Both the position numbers and the translations under genes were made by a program. The notes under the pieces are model-generated. The model was not told the DNA's origin and did not search any database. It saw nothing but the letters and a program-made list of their open reading frames with translations. A DNA stretch of 11,922 bases from JBOGFC01 sp050742155 (GTDB taxonomy: Bacteria > Actinomycetota > Acidimicrobiia > Spongiisociales > JALYHC01), in assembly GCA_050742155.1 (NCBI GenBank), contig JBOGFC010000231.1, positions 1-11,922 of the forward strand, written 5' to 3'. This document shows positions 6,100 through 11,922 of this stretch, piece by piece (positions within the stretch are counted from its first letter, which is position 1; every line of letters begins with the position of its first letter).

Positions 6100-6789
6100 A
6101 TGAACCTGCCCTTCAAGGTCCTTTTGGCTGAGGACGATGAGGCGATCGTCGAGATCGTGTCGCTCGGCCTCTCCTACGAGGGGGCAGAGGTGGTGGTGGC
6201 CCGCGACGGCTTGCAGGCCGTCACCCTCCATCGCAGTTCGGCGCCCGACATCGTCCTGCTCGACATCATGCTCCCCCATGTGGACGGATTGTCGGCGCTG
6301 CAGCGCATGAGGGCTGTTCGCGACACCCCGGTGATCCTCCTCACCGCCAAAGGAGAGCTGTCCGACCGGGTGGCTGGCCTGGAGGCGGGGGCCGACGACT
6401 ACGTGACCAAGCCCTTCCAGTTCCCGGAACTGGTGGCTCGCATGAAGGCCGTGCTGCGACGGCGAGGCCTCGCCGGGCAGGAGGGGGTGATCGAGATCGC
6501 CGATCTTCGCATCGACCGGCAGGCACACGAGGTCACCCGCGGAGGGGAACCAGTCGACCTCACCGCTCGCCAGTTCGCCATCTTGGAGTTGCTGGCCGAA
6601 AACGCCCGGCGGGTCCTCTCCAAGGGGCAGATCTACGAGAGCGTGTGGGGGTGGGACGCCCTGGACAACCCCAACGTCGTCGAGCAGCACATCTCCAAGC
6701 TGCGGGAGCGAGTCGACCGCGGCCGGCGCCCCATGCTCATCCAGACCGTGCGGGGCATCGGCTACATGCTGCGCGAGGAGGCGGGTTGA
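6100..6789 (+). CDS. OmpR/PhoB-family response regulator 2
   Basis: Encodes a 229-residue winged-helix response regulator. The receiver domain has Glu11/Asp12/Asp13, phospho-acceptor Asp55 (IVLLDIMLP), Thr82 (VILLTAK) and Lys104 (DDYVTKPF). The effector domain (about 130-226) contains DLTARQFAILELLAENARRV and VVEQHISKLRERV, with a C-terminal hairpin ending VRGIGYML. It is a full-length OmpR/PhoB-type protein, clearly diverged from response regulator 1, so the two pairs are not a recent duplication. The ATG at 6100 has only a weak purine stretch (GGACGAG) before it, in line with a very short leader. The stop overlaps the TTG start of the kinase. The operator array immediately upstream suggests it controls itself or is controlled by regulator 1. 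Confidence 0.94.
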   Translation: MNLPFKVLLAEDDEAIVEIVSLGLSYEGAEVVVARDGLQAVTLHRSSAPDIVLLDIMLPHVDGLSALQRMRAVRDTPVILLTAKGELSDRVAGLEAGADDYVTKPFQFPELVARMKAVLRRRGLAGQEGVIEIADLRIDRQAHEVTRGGEPVDLTARQFAILELLAENARRVLSKGQIYESVWGWDALDNPNVVEQHISKLRERVDRGRRPMLIQTVRGIGYMLREEAG

Positions 6790-8363
6790 TCGACGACCTG
6801 TGGCCGCTCACCGATGACATATGGCCACTCACTACCGCCGCCTTGCTGCTGGCAGCCACCGGCTTCCTGGCCTATCGCCAGCTGCGCGCCTACCTGCTGG
6901 ACCTGGAAGCGGTAAGGGTCCGAGCCCAGGCCAAGCCGATCATCGACCGGCGCATCGAGCATCTGGCCGGCCGGATGGGTCTGGCCGAGCTGGCCCCCAT
7001 CCTGGCCGAGGACCTCACCAACCGGGAGACCAGCGCCCTCGTACTCGACCGCCGGGGCCGCCCGATCGGATCGGCCCCACCCCACGAAGGGCCGGCCCCG
7101 CCCCTGCTCTCGTTCGCCCAATACCAGCGGACGCTGGAAGGGGACAAGCACGTCACCTACCTGCTCTCCGGCCAGGGTGGCCGCCGGCTGCTGGTGGTGC
7201 TCGTCCCCCCCAAAACCTGGCTGCCGCGGCCGCCGGTCATCGTGCAGCTCACCATCGATCTCACCCCTCTCCATCGAGTGCTGCGAACCTTCGTGCTGAC
7301 CCTCTTCGGCGCCGGGCTCGCCGTCTTGGCAGGCGCTCTGGTGTTGGGAGAGGTCTTGGGGGGGCCGTACGAGCTCCTCAGCCTGGCGGCCGTCCCGCTG
7401 GTGGCCATCCTGGCGGCTCGCGCCCGGCGTCCTCGGGAAGACGGGGTCAGCCCGGCCCAGCAGTTCCAGGGCTCGGACCCTCCTCTGGCCCAGCCCGTTT
7501 GGACAGACTTCCGGACCGTCCTGCGGCGCACCGAGGCCGCCTTTCTGGCCACCCGGGAATCCGAGGCCCGGATGCGGAACTTCGTGGCCGACGCCTCCCA
7601 TGAGCTCCGTACGCCGTTGACCTCGCTCGGGACGGCCGCCGACCTCCTGGTCCGCGAGGCCAAGAACGATCCGGTCCAGGTGCAACGGCTGGCCAAGGTG
7701 ATGCGCTCCCAGGCCGACCGGATGGAGCGCCTGGTCGAAGACCTGCTCACCCTGGCCCGCCTCGACCTCGAGCAGGAGAGCAAGTGCGAGCCGGTGCACC
7801 TTGAACGGCTGGCGCGGGACCACGCCGAGGAGCTAGCAGTGGCGGCTCCCGAGAAGCAGGTCGAGGTCCAGGTGGAGCCGGTACTGATCGAAGCCAACCC
7901 GGACCGCCTCGAACAGGTGCTGGCCAACCTCACCTCCAACGCTGTCCGGCACACCCAGCCGGGAGGCCGGATCAGGATCACCGTCGCCTCTGAGGACCAT
8001 CTGGCGGTGCTGACCGTCGAGGACGACGGGGAGGGCATCTCCCCGGAGGACCTTCCCTGCATCTTCGATCGCTTCTACCGGGCCGACTCGGCCGGTCCGG
8101 GAGGGGGCACCGGCTTGGGGCTGACCATCGTGCGGGAGATCGTGGAGCGGCTGGGGGGTACGGTCGAGGTGTCCAGCCGGCCCGGCCAGGGGTCCGCCTT
8201 CCGCGTCAAGCTCCCGGTGGCCGAGCAATCGACCGGGGGAGCCCTCGGCGTCGGGGTGCCGGTGGCCGGCGGGCTCGTCGACCTCGACTACGCCGTTCTG
8301 CTCGAGGGCCTGCAGGGGAGCCTGGCGGCGTTCGAGCGGGTGTTGATCCTCCTGGGGGGCTGA
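6786..8363 (+). CDS. Sensor histidine kinase of two-component system 2
   Basis: Encodes a 525-residue membrane sensor kinase. One membrane helix lies near the start (about 15-32), followed by an extracytoplasmic domain of about 130 residues. Two closely spaced hydrophobic helices follow (about 167-190 and 195-212), so the topology is not the standard two-helix one. No clear HAMP domain is visible in the 210-260 linker. HisKA carries His272 (DASHELRTP). The ATPase domain has the N box (NLTSNAVRHT, 381-390), G1 (DDGEG, 413-417), the F box (FDRFYR) and G2 (GGGTGLGL, 439-446). A Gly- and Val/Leu-rich tail of about 45 residues (480-525) extends past the catalytic domain. The TTG start at 6786 overlaps the regulator's TGA and follows AGGAGG (6776-6781). 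A frame opening at 6645 lies inside the regulator gene and was not used. It converges on acs with a 13-bp gap. Confidence 0.9.
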   Translation: MIDDLWPLTDDIWPLTTAALLLAATGFLAYRQLRAYLLDLEAVRVRAQAKPIIDRRIEHLAGRMGLAELAPILAEDLTNRETSALVLDRRGRPIGSAPPHEGPAPPLLSFAQYQRTLEGDKHVTYLLSGQGGRRLLVVLVPPKTWLPRPPVIVQLTIDLTPLHRVLRTFVLTLFGAGLAVLAGALVLGEVLGGPYELLSLAAVPLVAILAARARRPREDGVSPAQQFQGSDPPLAQPVWTDFRTVLRRTEAAFLATRESEARMRNFVADASHELRTPLTSLGTAADLLVREAKNDPVQVQRLAKVMRSQADRMERLVEDLLTLARLDLEQESKCEPVHLERLARDHAEELAVAAPEKQVEVQVEPVLIEANPDRLEQVLANLTSNAVRHTQPGGRIRITVASEDHLAVLTVEDDGEGISPEDLPCIFDRFYRADSAGPGGGTGLGLTIVREIVERLGGTVEVSSRPGQGSAFRVKLPVAEQSTGGALGVGVPVAGGLVDLDYAVLLEGLQGSLAAFERVLILLGG

Positions 8364-8376
8364 CGCCCGAGCCGGC

Positions 8377-10332
8377 CTACTCCTCCGACGCCCTCGCCTT
8401 GGCCTTCTCGGCGATCTCTTCCACCACCGCCTCGTTGGCCAGGGTGGTGACGTCCCCGAGCTGGCGCTCCTCGGAGATGTCCCGCAGCAGGCGCCGCATG
8501 ATCTTCCCCGAGCGGGTCTTGGGGAGGTCGTCGGTGAAGACGATCGAGCGCGGCCGGGCGATCGGGCCGATCTTCTGGGCGACGTGCTCCCGCAGCTCGG
8601 CGATGAGCGCCTCGTCGCCCTCGGTGTCGCCCCGCAGGGTGACGAAGGCGGCGATGGCCTGGCCGGTCAGCTCGTCGGTGCGGCCGACCACGGCCGCTTC
8701 GGCCACTGACGGGTGGTCGACCAGCGCCGACTCCACCTCGGTGGTGGAGATGCGGTGGCCGGAGACGTTCATCACGTCATCCACCCGCCCCAGCAGCCAG
8801 AAATAGCCCTCCTCATCCCGCTTGGCCCCGTCCCCGGCGAAGTATTTGCCGTCGAAGCGGGACCAGTAGGTGTCCACGTAGCGAGCCGGATCCTTGTAGA
8901 TGGTGCGCAGCATGGCCGGCCATGGCCGGGTGAGGACCAGGTAGCCGCCGCCGCCCAGCGGCACCGGGTTGCCCCGGTCGTCGACGATGTCGGCCGCCAC
9001 CCCGGGGAAGGGGAAGGTGGCCGAGCCGGGCTTGAGGGTGGTGGCCCCGGGGAGCGGGGTGATGAGGATCGAGCCGGTCTCCGTCTGCCACCAGGTGTCC
9101 ACCACCGGGCAGCGCTTGCCCCCGATGTGCTCGTAGTACCACATCCAGGCCTCCGGGTTGATGGGCTCGCCCACCGTCCCCAGCAGCCGCAGCGAGGACA
9201 GGTCGTGGCGGTTGGGGTACTCCTCTCCCCACTTCATGAAGGCCCGGATGGCGGTGGGGGCCGTGTAGAGGATGGTCACCCCGTACTCCTCTACGATCGA
9301 CCACCAGCGATCCTTGTCGGGATGGTCGGGGGTCCCCTCGTACATCAGGCCGGTCGTCCCGTTGGTGAGGGGGCCGTAGACGATGTAGGAGTGGCCGGTC
9401 ACCCAGCCGATGTCGGCCGCGCACCAGTAGACGTCGTCCGGCTTGAGGTCGAAGACGTAGTAGTGGGTGGCGGCGACGCCGGTCAGATAGCCCCCCTGGG
9501 TATGCACCACGCCTTTCGGCTTGGCAGTGGTGCCGGAGGTGTAGAGGATGTAGAGGATGTCCTCCGCCCCCAGCGAGGCCGGCTCGAAATCAGCGGTCTG
9601 GCCGGCCACCACCTCGTGGTACCAAACGTCGCGCCCTTCTTGCATCTCGACCTGGTTCTCGCAGCGTCGTACCACCACGGCGGTCTCGATAGTGGGGCAG
9701 CGGGCCATGGCCGCGTCGGCGTTGGCCTTGAGGGGCACCACCTGGCCCCGCCGCCATCCCCCGTCCTGGGTGACGAGTACCTTGGCTTCGGCGTCCTGGA
9801 TGCGATCGGTGAGAGCATCGGCCGAGAAGCCTCCGAAGACCACCGAATGGGGTGCCCCGATACGGGCGCAAGCCAGCATGGCGATGGGAAGCTCGGGGAT
9901 CATGCCCAGATAGATGGCTACCCGGTCGCCCTTCTGCACCCCCAGCTCGGTGAGGGCATTGGCGAAGCGGCACACCTCCTCGTGGAGTTGTCGGTAGGTG
10001 ATGCTGCGGGTGTCGCCGGGCTCCCCCACCCATTGATAGGCCACCTTGTCGCCCTGCGAGTCGAGGTGGCGGTCCAGGCAGTTGTAGGAGAGATTGAGCT
10101 CCCCGTCGGTGAACCACTCGTAGAAGGGCGGGTTGGAGTCGTCCAGGACCACGGTGGGCTCCTTGAACCAGGTGAGCCGCTCGGTGGCCTGGTCCTTCCA
10201 GAAGGCCAGCCAGCCCTGGTCGGCCCGCTGATAGATCTCCGGGCCGGCGTTGGCCAGGCTGGCGAAATCCTCAGGCGGCGGGAAGACCCGCTCTTCGAGG
10301 AAGAGGTTCTCGATCGCCGGCTTGTCGGCCAT
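8377..10332 (-). CDS. acs: Acetyl-CoA synthetase (AMP-forming)
   Basis: Encodes a 651-residue enzyme of standard length that makes acetyl-CoA from acetate, ATP and CoA by way of acetyl-AMP, in the cytoplasm. The ATP-binding P-loop is YTSGTTAKPKG (264-274). GEPINPEAW (388-396) and DTWWQTETG (412-420) follow, the latter with the pocket tryptophan Trp414 that favours acetate over longer acids. The C-terminal domain has the hinge region GRVDDVMNVSGHRIS (515-529) and the catalytic PKTRSGKIMRR (604-614). Lys610 there is the residue acetylated for control in the Salmonella enzyme. The ATG at 10332 has AAGGAG (plus-strand 10341-10346) eight bases upstream. It is transcribed divergently from rplJ and shows no functional tie to the kinase block. 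Confidence 0.97.
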   Translation of the reverse strand: MADKPAIENLFLEERVFPPPEDFASLANAGPEIYQRADQGWLAFWKDQATERLTWFKEPTVVLDDSNPPFYEWFTDGELNLSYNCLDRHLDSQGDKVAYQWVGEPGDTRSITYRQLHEEVCRFANALTELGVQKGDRVAIYLGMIPELPIAMLACARIGAPHSVVFGGFSADALTDRIQDAEAKVLVTQDGGWRRGQVVPLKANADAAMARCPTIETAVVVRRCENQVEMQEGRDVWYHEVVAGQTADFEPASLGAEDILYILYTSGTTAKPKGVVHTQGGYLTGVAATHYYVFDLKPDDVYWCAADIGWVTGHSYIVYGPLTNGTTGLMYEGTPDHPDKDRWWSIVEEYGVTILYTAPTAIRAFMKWGEEYPNRHDLSSLRLLGTVGEPINPEAWMWYYEHIGGKRCPVVDTWWQTETGSILITPLPGATTLKPGSATFPFPGVAADIVDDRGNPVPLGGGGYLVLTRPWPAMLRTIYKDPARYVDTYWSRFDGKYFAGDGAKRDEEGYFWLLGRVDDVMNVSGHRISTTEVESALVDHPSVAEAAVVGRTDELTGQAIAAFVTLRGDTEGDEALIAELREHVAQKIGPIARPRSIVFTDDLPKTRSGKIMRRLLRDISEERQLGDVTTLANEAVVEEIAEKAKARASEE

Positions 10333-10386
10333 TCGGTGTTCTCCTTTCCTGGCCCTTGCCTCTTCCGTCTGGTGGTGGATCTTGAG

Positions 10387-10392
10387 GCTATA
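10387..10392 (-). promoter_or_regulatory. Candidate -10 for acs
   Basis: On the - strand TATAGC lies about 55 bp upstream of the acs ATG and matches the -10 consensus at four of six positions. No convincing -35 is found at 16-18 bp, so this is only a candidate. Confidence 0.3.
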
Positions 10393-10434
10393 GCGTCATC
10401 TCTCGAGACCAAAACGACCTGGGCGGCCATCGTG

Positions 10435-10463
10435 TTGAGGTGGTGACGGAGAGCCGTTACCCT
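10435..10463 (+). promoter_or_regulatory. Probable promoter of rplJ-rplL
   Basis: TTGAGG (10435-10440) and TACCCT (10458-10463) are separated by exactly 17 bp and fit the TTGACA/TANNNT pattern of high-GC Gram-positive housekeeping promoters. Transcription from near 10470 gives a leader of about 115 nt before rplJ. It gives rplJ-rplL a promoter independent of rplA, in line with their separation by the 8-kb block. Confidence 0.55.
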
Positions 10464-10469
10464 CCCCAC

Positions 10470-10585
10470 TCACTCGACCCGAGACCGCCGGTGCCTGAGG
10501 GCATAAGTCGGAAGACGCCTGCGCAGGTCGTTCCTCCTGGGATCGGCTCGTCTCGGCCGGGGAGCCCCGACGATCGGAGGAGACG
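10470..10585 (+). promoter_or_regulatory. rplJ 5' leader, candidate L10-binding autoregulatory element
   Basis: The leader carries GAAGAC (10511-10516) followed at once by the palindrome CCTGCGCAGG (10518-10527). A stem follows, TCGTC (10548-10552) with GACGA (10569-10573), just before the ribosome binding site GGAGGAG (10576-10582). Known L10 leaders bind the L10/L7-L12 complex to repress translation. The position and GAAGAC plus hairpin features fit, but I could not compare it with the covariance model. Confidence 0.42.
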
Positions 10586-11164
10586 ATGCCAAGGCCCGAG
10601 AAGGTGGAGGCGGTCGAGGATATCAAGGAGCGGCTGGAGTCCACCCCGGCCGTCTTCTTCGCGGAGTATCGCGGCCTGTCGGTCTCACAGCAGCAGTCGC
10701 TGCGGCGCAGCCTGCGGGAGGTGCAGACCGAGTTCCGGGTGCTCAAGATGTCGCTGGCCCGTCGGGCAGCCTCCGAGCTGGGGCTGGCGGAGCTCGAGAA
10801 GGTGCTCGGCGGTCCCACCGCCCTGGCCTTCGCGGCCAGCGACCCGGCGGTGGCCGCCAGGGCCTTGCGGGACTTCGGGAGGGACCATGCCCAGCTGCTG
10901 GTCAAGGGGGCCTGGCTGCAGGGCCAGCTGCTGGCCCCGGAGAAGGTCACCGAGCTGGCCGACCTCGAGCCGCGCGAGGTGCTCCTCGCCATGGCGGCCG
11001 GGGCCTTGAAGGCTCCGATGGCCGGTCTGGCCGGGCTGATGGCCGCTCTTACCGGAGGCACCGCCACCGTGCTCTCGCGGTTGCTGGAGAAGAGAACGCC
11101 CTCCGCTCCTTCCTCCCCCACCGGGGGAGGGTCGGGGAGGGGGCAAGAGACGAAGGAGGACTGA
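10586..11164 (+). CDS. rplJ: 50S ribosomal protein L10 (uL10) with repeat-derived tail
   Basis: Encodes a 192-residue L10, the base of the ribosomal stalk that anchors L7/L12 dimers and recruits translation factors. The N-terminal rRNA-binding domain (about 1-130) begins with KVEAVEDIKERLESTPAVFF and the conserved AEYRGLSV. The C-terminal helix that binds L7/L12 is about 140-168. Residues 170-187 (PSAPSSPTGGGSGRG) are unlike any L10 tail and are encoded by copy 3 of the G/C-rich inverted repeat, so the normal protein probably ended near LLEKR. The ATG has a strong site, GGAGGAG. The stop lies two bases before rplL. Confidence 0.95.
   Translation: MPRPEKVEAVEDIKERLESTPAVFFAEYRGLSVSQQQSLRRSLREVQTEFRVLKMSLARRAASELGLAELEKVLGGPTALAFAASDPAVAARALRDFGRDHAQLLVKGAWLQGQLLAPEKVTELADLEPREVLLAMAAGALKAPMAGLAGLMAALTGGTATVLSRLLEKRTPSAPSSPTGGGSGRGQETKED
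11094..11143. repeat. G/C-rich inverted repeat, copy 3 (inside rplJ 3' end)
   Basis: The left flank GAACGCCCTCC (11094-11104) is identical to copy 2. An 8-bp stem (CCTCCCCC 11112-11119, GGGGGAGG 11123-11130), extendable by a T-G pair, closes on an ACC loop. The tail GTCGGGGAGGGGG ends at 11143, 23 nt before the rplL start. Compared with copy 2 it holds about 12 extra bases between flank and stem. It is translated in frame as the end of L10. Confidence 0.78.
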
Positions 11165-11166
11165 CC

Positions 11167-11553
11167 ATGGCCAAGACCAAGATGAGCACCGAGGACCTGC
11201 TGGGAGTGTTCGAGGAGATGACCGTCCTGGAGCTCTCCGAGTTCCTCAAAGCCTTCGAAGAGCGCTTCGAGGTGACCGCCGCCGCCCCGGTGGCGGTGGC
11301 TGCTCCAGGTGCCGGCGCGGTGTCGGAGGCGGAGGAGGAGAAGGATGAGTTCGACGTGGTGCTCGCCGCGGCCGGTGACAAGAAGATCCAGGTGATCAAG
11401 GAGGTCCGCTCGTTGACCAGCCTGGGACTCAAGGAGGCCAAGGAGCTGGTGGAGAGCGCCCCCAAGCCGGTGCTCCAGGGAGTGGCCAAGGAGGAGGCGG
11501 AGAAGGCCAAAGCCCAGCTGGAGTCGGCCGGGGCCACGGTGGAGCTCCAGTAG
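11167..11553 (+). CDS. rplL: 50S ribosomal protein L7/L12 (bL12)
   Basis: Encodes a 128-residue L7/L12, the multi-copy stalk protein that contacts elongation factors. The N-terminal dimerisation and L10-binding domain (about 1-35) is followed by a flexible Ala/Pro/Gly hinge (38-52). The C-terminal domain (about 58-128) has the conserved EFDVVLAAAGDKKIQVIKEV (61-80) and GLKEAKELVESAPK (87-100). The length is normal. The ATG follows the rplJ stop by two bases and has AAGGAGGA (11153-11160), so the two are one operon. Extra translation of L7/L12 relative to L10 is usual, and the repeat hairpin just upstream could influence it. Confidence 0.97.
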   Translation: MAKTKMSTEDLLGVFEEMTVLELSEFLKAFEERFEVTAAAPVAVAAPGAGAVSEAEEEKDEFDVVLAAAGDKKIQVIKEVRSLTSLGLKEAKELVESAPKPVLQGVAKEEAEKAKAQLESAGATVELQ

Positions 11554-11559
11554 GTAGAG

Positions 11560-11731
11560 GACTAGTGCAGCGACCCGGAAGTACGACCGGCATCTCGCCG
11601 GCCCCTCGACGCCTCCGGCGGCGTCCTCCTCCTCGACGCAGCGCCAGGCTGCGCCTTCGTCGTGCGTCCTTGCCGGATGGCGCCGAGGCCTCGGCGATAT
11701 ATCCGACCACTTCCGGGACACCACACTAGTC
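11560..11731. repeat. 172-bp imperfect inverted repeat with internal hairpins (MITE-like)
   Basis: The ends pair collinearly: 8 bp (GACTAGTG 11560-11567 with CACTAGTC 11724-11731), a 6x6 mismatch loop, then 9 bp (CCCGGAAGT 11574-11582 with ACTTCCGGG 11709-11717). Inside are local hairpins: CCGGC/GCCGG (11587-11601), GACGCC/GGCGTC (11608-11625), GCAGC/GCTGC (11638-11652) and the 16-bp palindrome 11681-11696. It carries no gene. Both ends contain CTAG, the kind of site with a central TA used by IS630-type elements, so a non-autonomous element is possible. A structured RNA between rplL and rpoB is the alternative. Confidence 0.5.
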
Positions 11732-11801
11732 ACGCCAGAAGTCTTGGGAATGAGCCGCCTTTCCGGCTGCTCCGCCACCCGGCGGGTGATAGCCTGGCCG
11801 T

Positions 11802-11922
11802 GGTCGGGGGCGCTAAGGGGTATCTGACTCGGGATGCGGGCTGGTTGAAGGGGCGGACCCACTGGGTCCGCCCCTTCAACCAGCCCGCATCCCGAGTCAG
11901 ATACCCCTTAGCGCCCCCGACC
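11802..11922. repeat. Perfect 121-nt palindrome at the window end (60-nt arms, 1-nt centre)
   Basis: Bases 11802-11861 are the exact reverse complement of 11863-11922, with a single central C at 11862. The symmetry has no mismatch and runs to the very last base. A natural core hairpin (AGGGGCGGACCC and its complement) may exist, but such long perfect arms ending at the edge suggest an assembly fold-back. The 70 bases before it (11732-11801) show only short stems and no gene. Confidence 0.85.

Noticed and set aside
6645..6785. An upstream extension of histidine kinase 2
   Set aside because: It would lie inside response regulator 2 and encodes low-complexity Arg/Pro sequence. The TTG at 6786 with AGGAGG before it and a stop-start overlap is the normal coupled arrangement.
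8713..10446. A 577-codon open frame on the + strand opposite acs
   Set aside because: It is the antisense shadow of a clear acetyl-CoA synthetase. High-GC genes leave long open frames on the other strand, and the translation is compositionally odd (Gly/Val/His/Pro-rich) with no recognisable domain.
11790..11795. TAGCCT as an rpoB promoter -10
   Set aside because: No -35 at the right distance, and the sequence to its right is probably a fold-back, so the downstream gene cannot be confirmed.
10396..11862. A 488-codon open frame on the - strand across rplJ and rplL
   Set aside because: It runs antisense to two unmistakable ribosomal protein genes and is Ser/Arg-rich without domains. It is a GC-driven shadow.
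1..11922. CRISPR array, rRNA, integrase or transposase gene
   Set aside because: I looked for regularly spaced direct repeats with unique spacers, rRNA-like sequence and recombinase motifs. Only the short 11-bp operator arrays and inverted repeats were found.

Overview
This window looks like chromosomal DNA from a high-GC bacterium, probably an uncultured member of the Actinomycetota. The evidence is GC-rich coding sequence, frequent GTG and TTG starts, TANNNT-type -10 elements, and an actinobacterial-looking acetyl-CoA synthetase P-loop (TSGTTAKPKG). Chloroflexota cannot be excluded from sequence alone, and the taxonomic call is an inference.

Layout. (1) 86-2573, + strand: the classic run rpmG, tRNA-Trp(CCA), secE, nusG, rplK, rplA, which covers ribosomal proteins, the Sec translocon and antitermination. 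(2) 2554-8363: an accessory block placed where rplJ would normally follow rplA. It holds a response regulator/histidine kinase pair on the - strand (4544 down to 2554), two genes for small exported proteins on the + strand (4688-5413 and 5559-6029), and a second regulator/kinase pair on the + strand (6100-8363). (3) 8377-10332, - strand: acetyl-CoA synthetase, acs. (4) 10435-11553, + strand: a promoter, a probable L10 leader, rplJ and rplL. (5) 11554-11922: a non-coding stretch where rpoB would be expected next, ending in a perfect 121-nt palindrome that stops exactly at the window edge.

How it fits together. The most interesting part is the accessory block. Each of its three intergenic regions carries a tandem array of a 5-base core (TTCAG or CTCAG) repeated at exact 11-bp intervals. 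That is the spacing expected of direct-repeat operators for OmpR/PhoB-type response regulators. The arrays precede the exported protein at 4688 (shared with the divergent regulator), the exported protein at 5559, and the second regulator at 6100. The block therefore reads as a self-contained regulon: two envelope-sensing two-component systems controlling two exported proteins of unknown function, one with an aspartate-rich calcium-loop-like motif.

A second theme is a short G/C-rich inverted repeat present three times. Each copy ends 23-27 nt before the start codon of a ribosomal protein gene (rpmG, rplK, rplL). The third copy lies inside the 3' end of rplJ and supplies an unusual C-terminal tail on L10.
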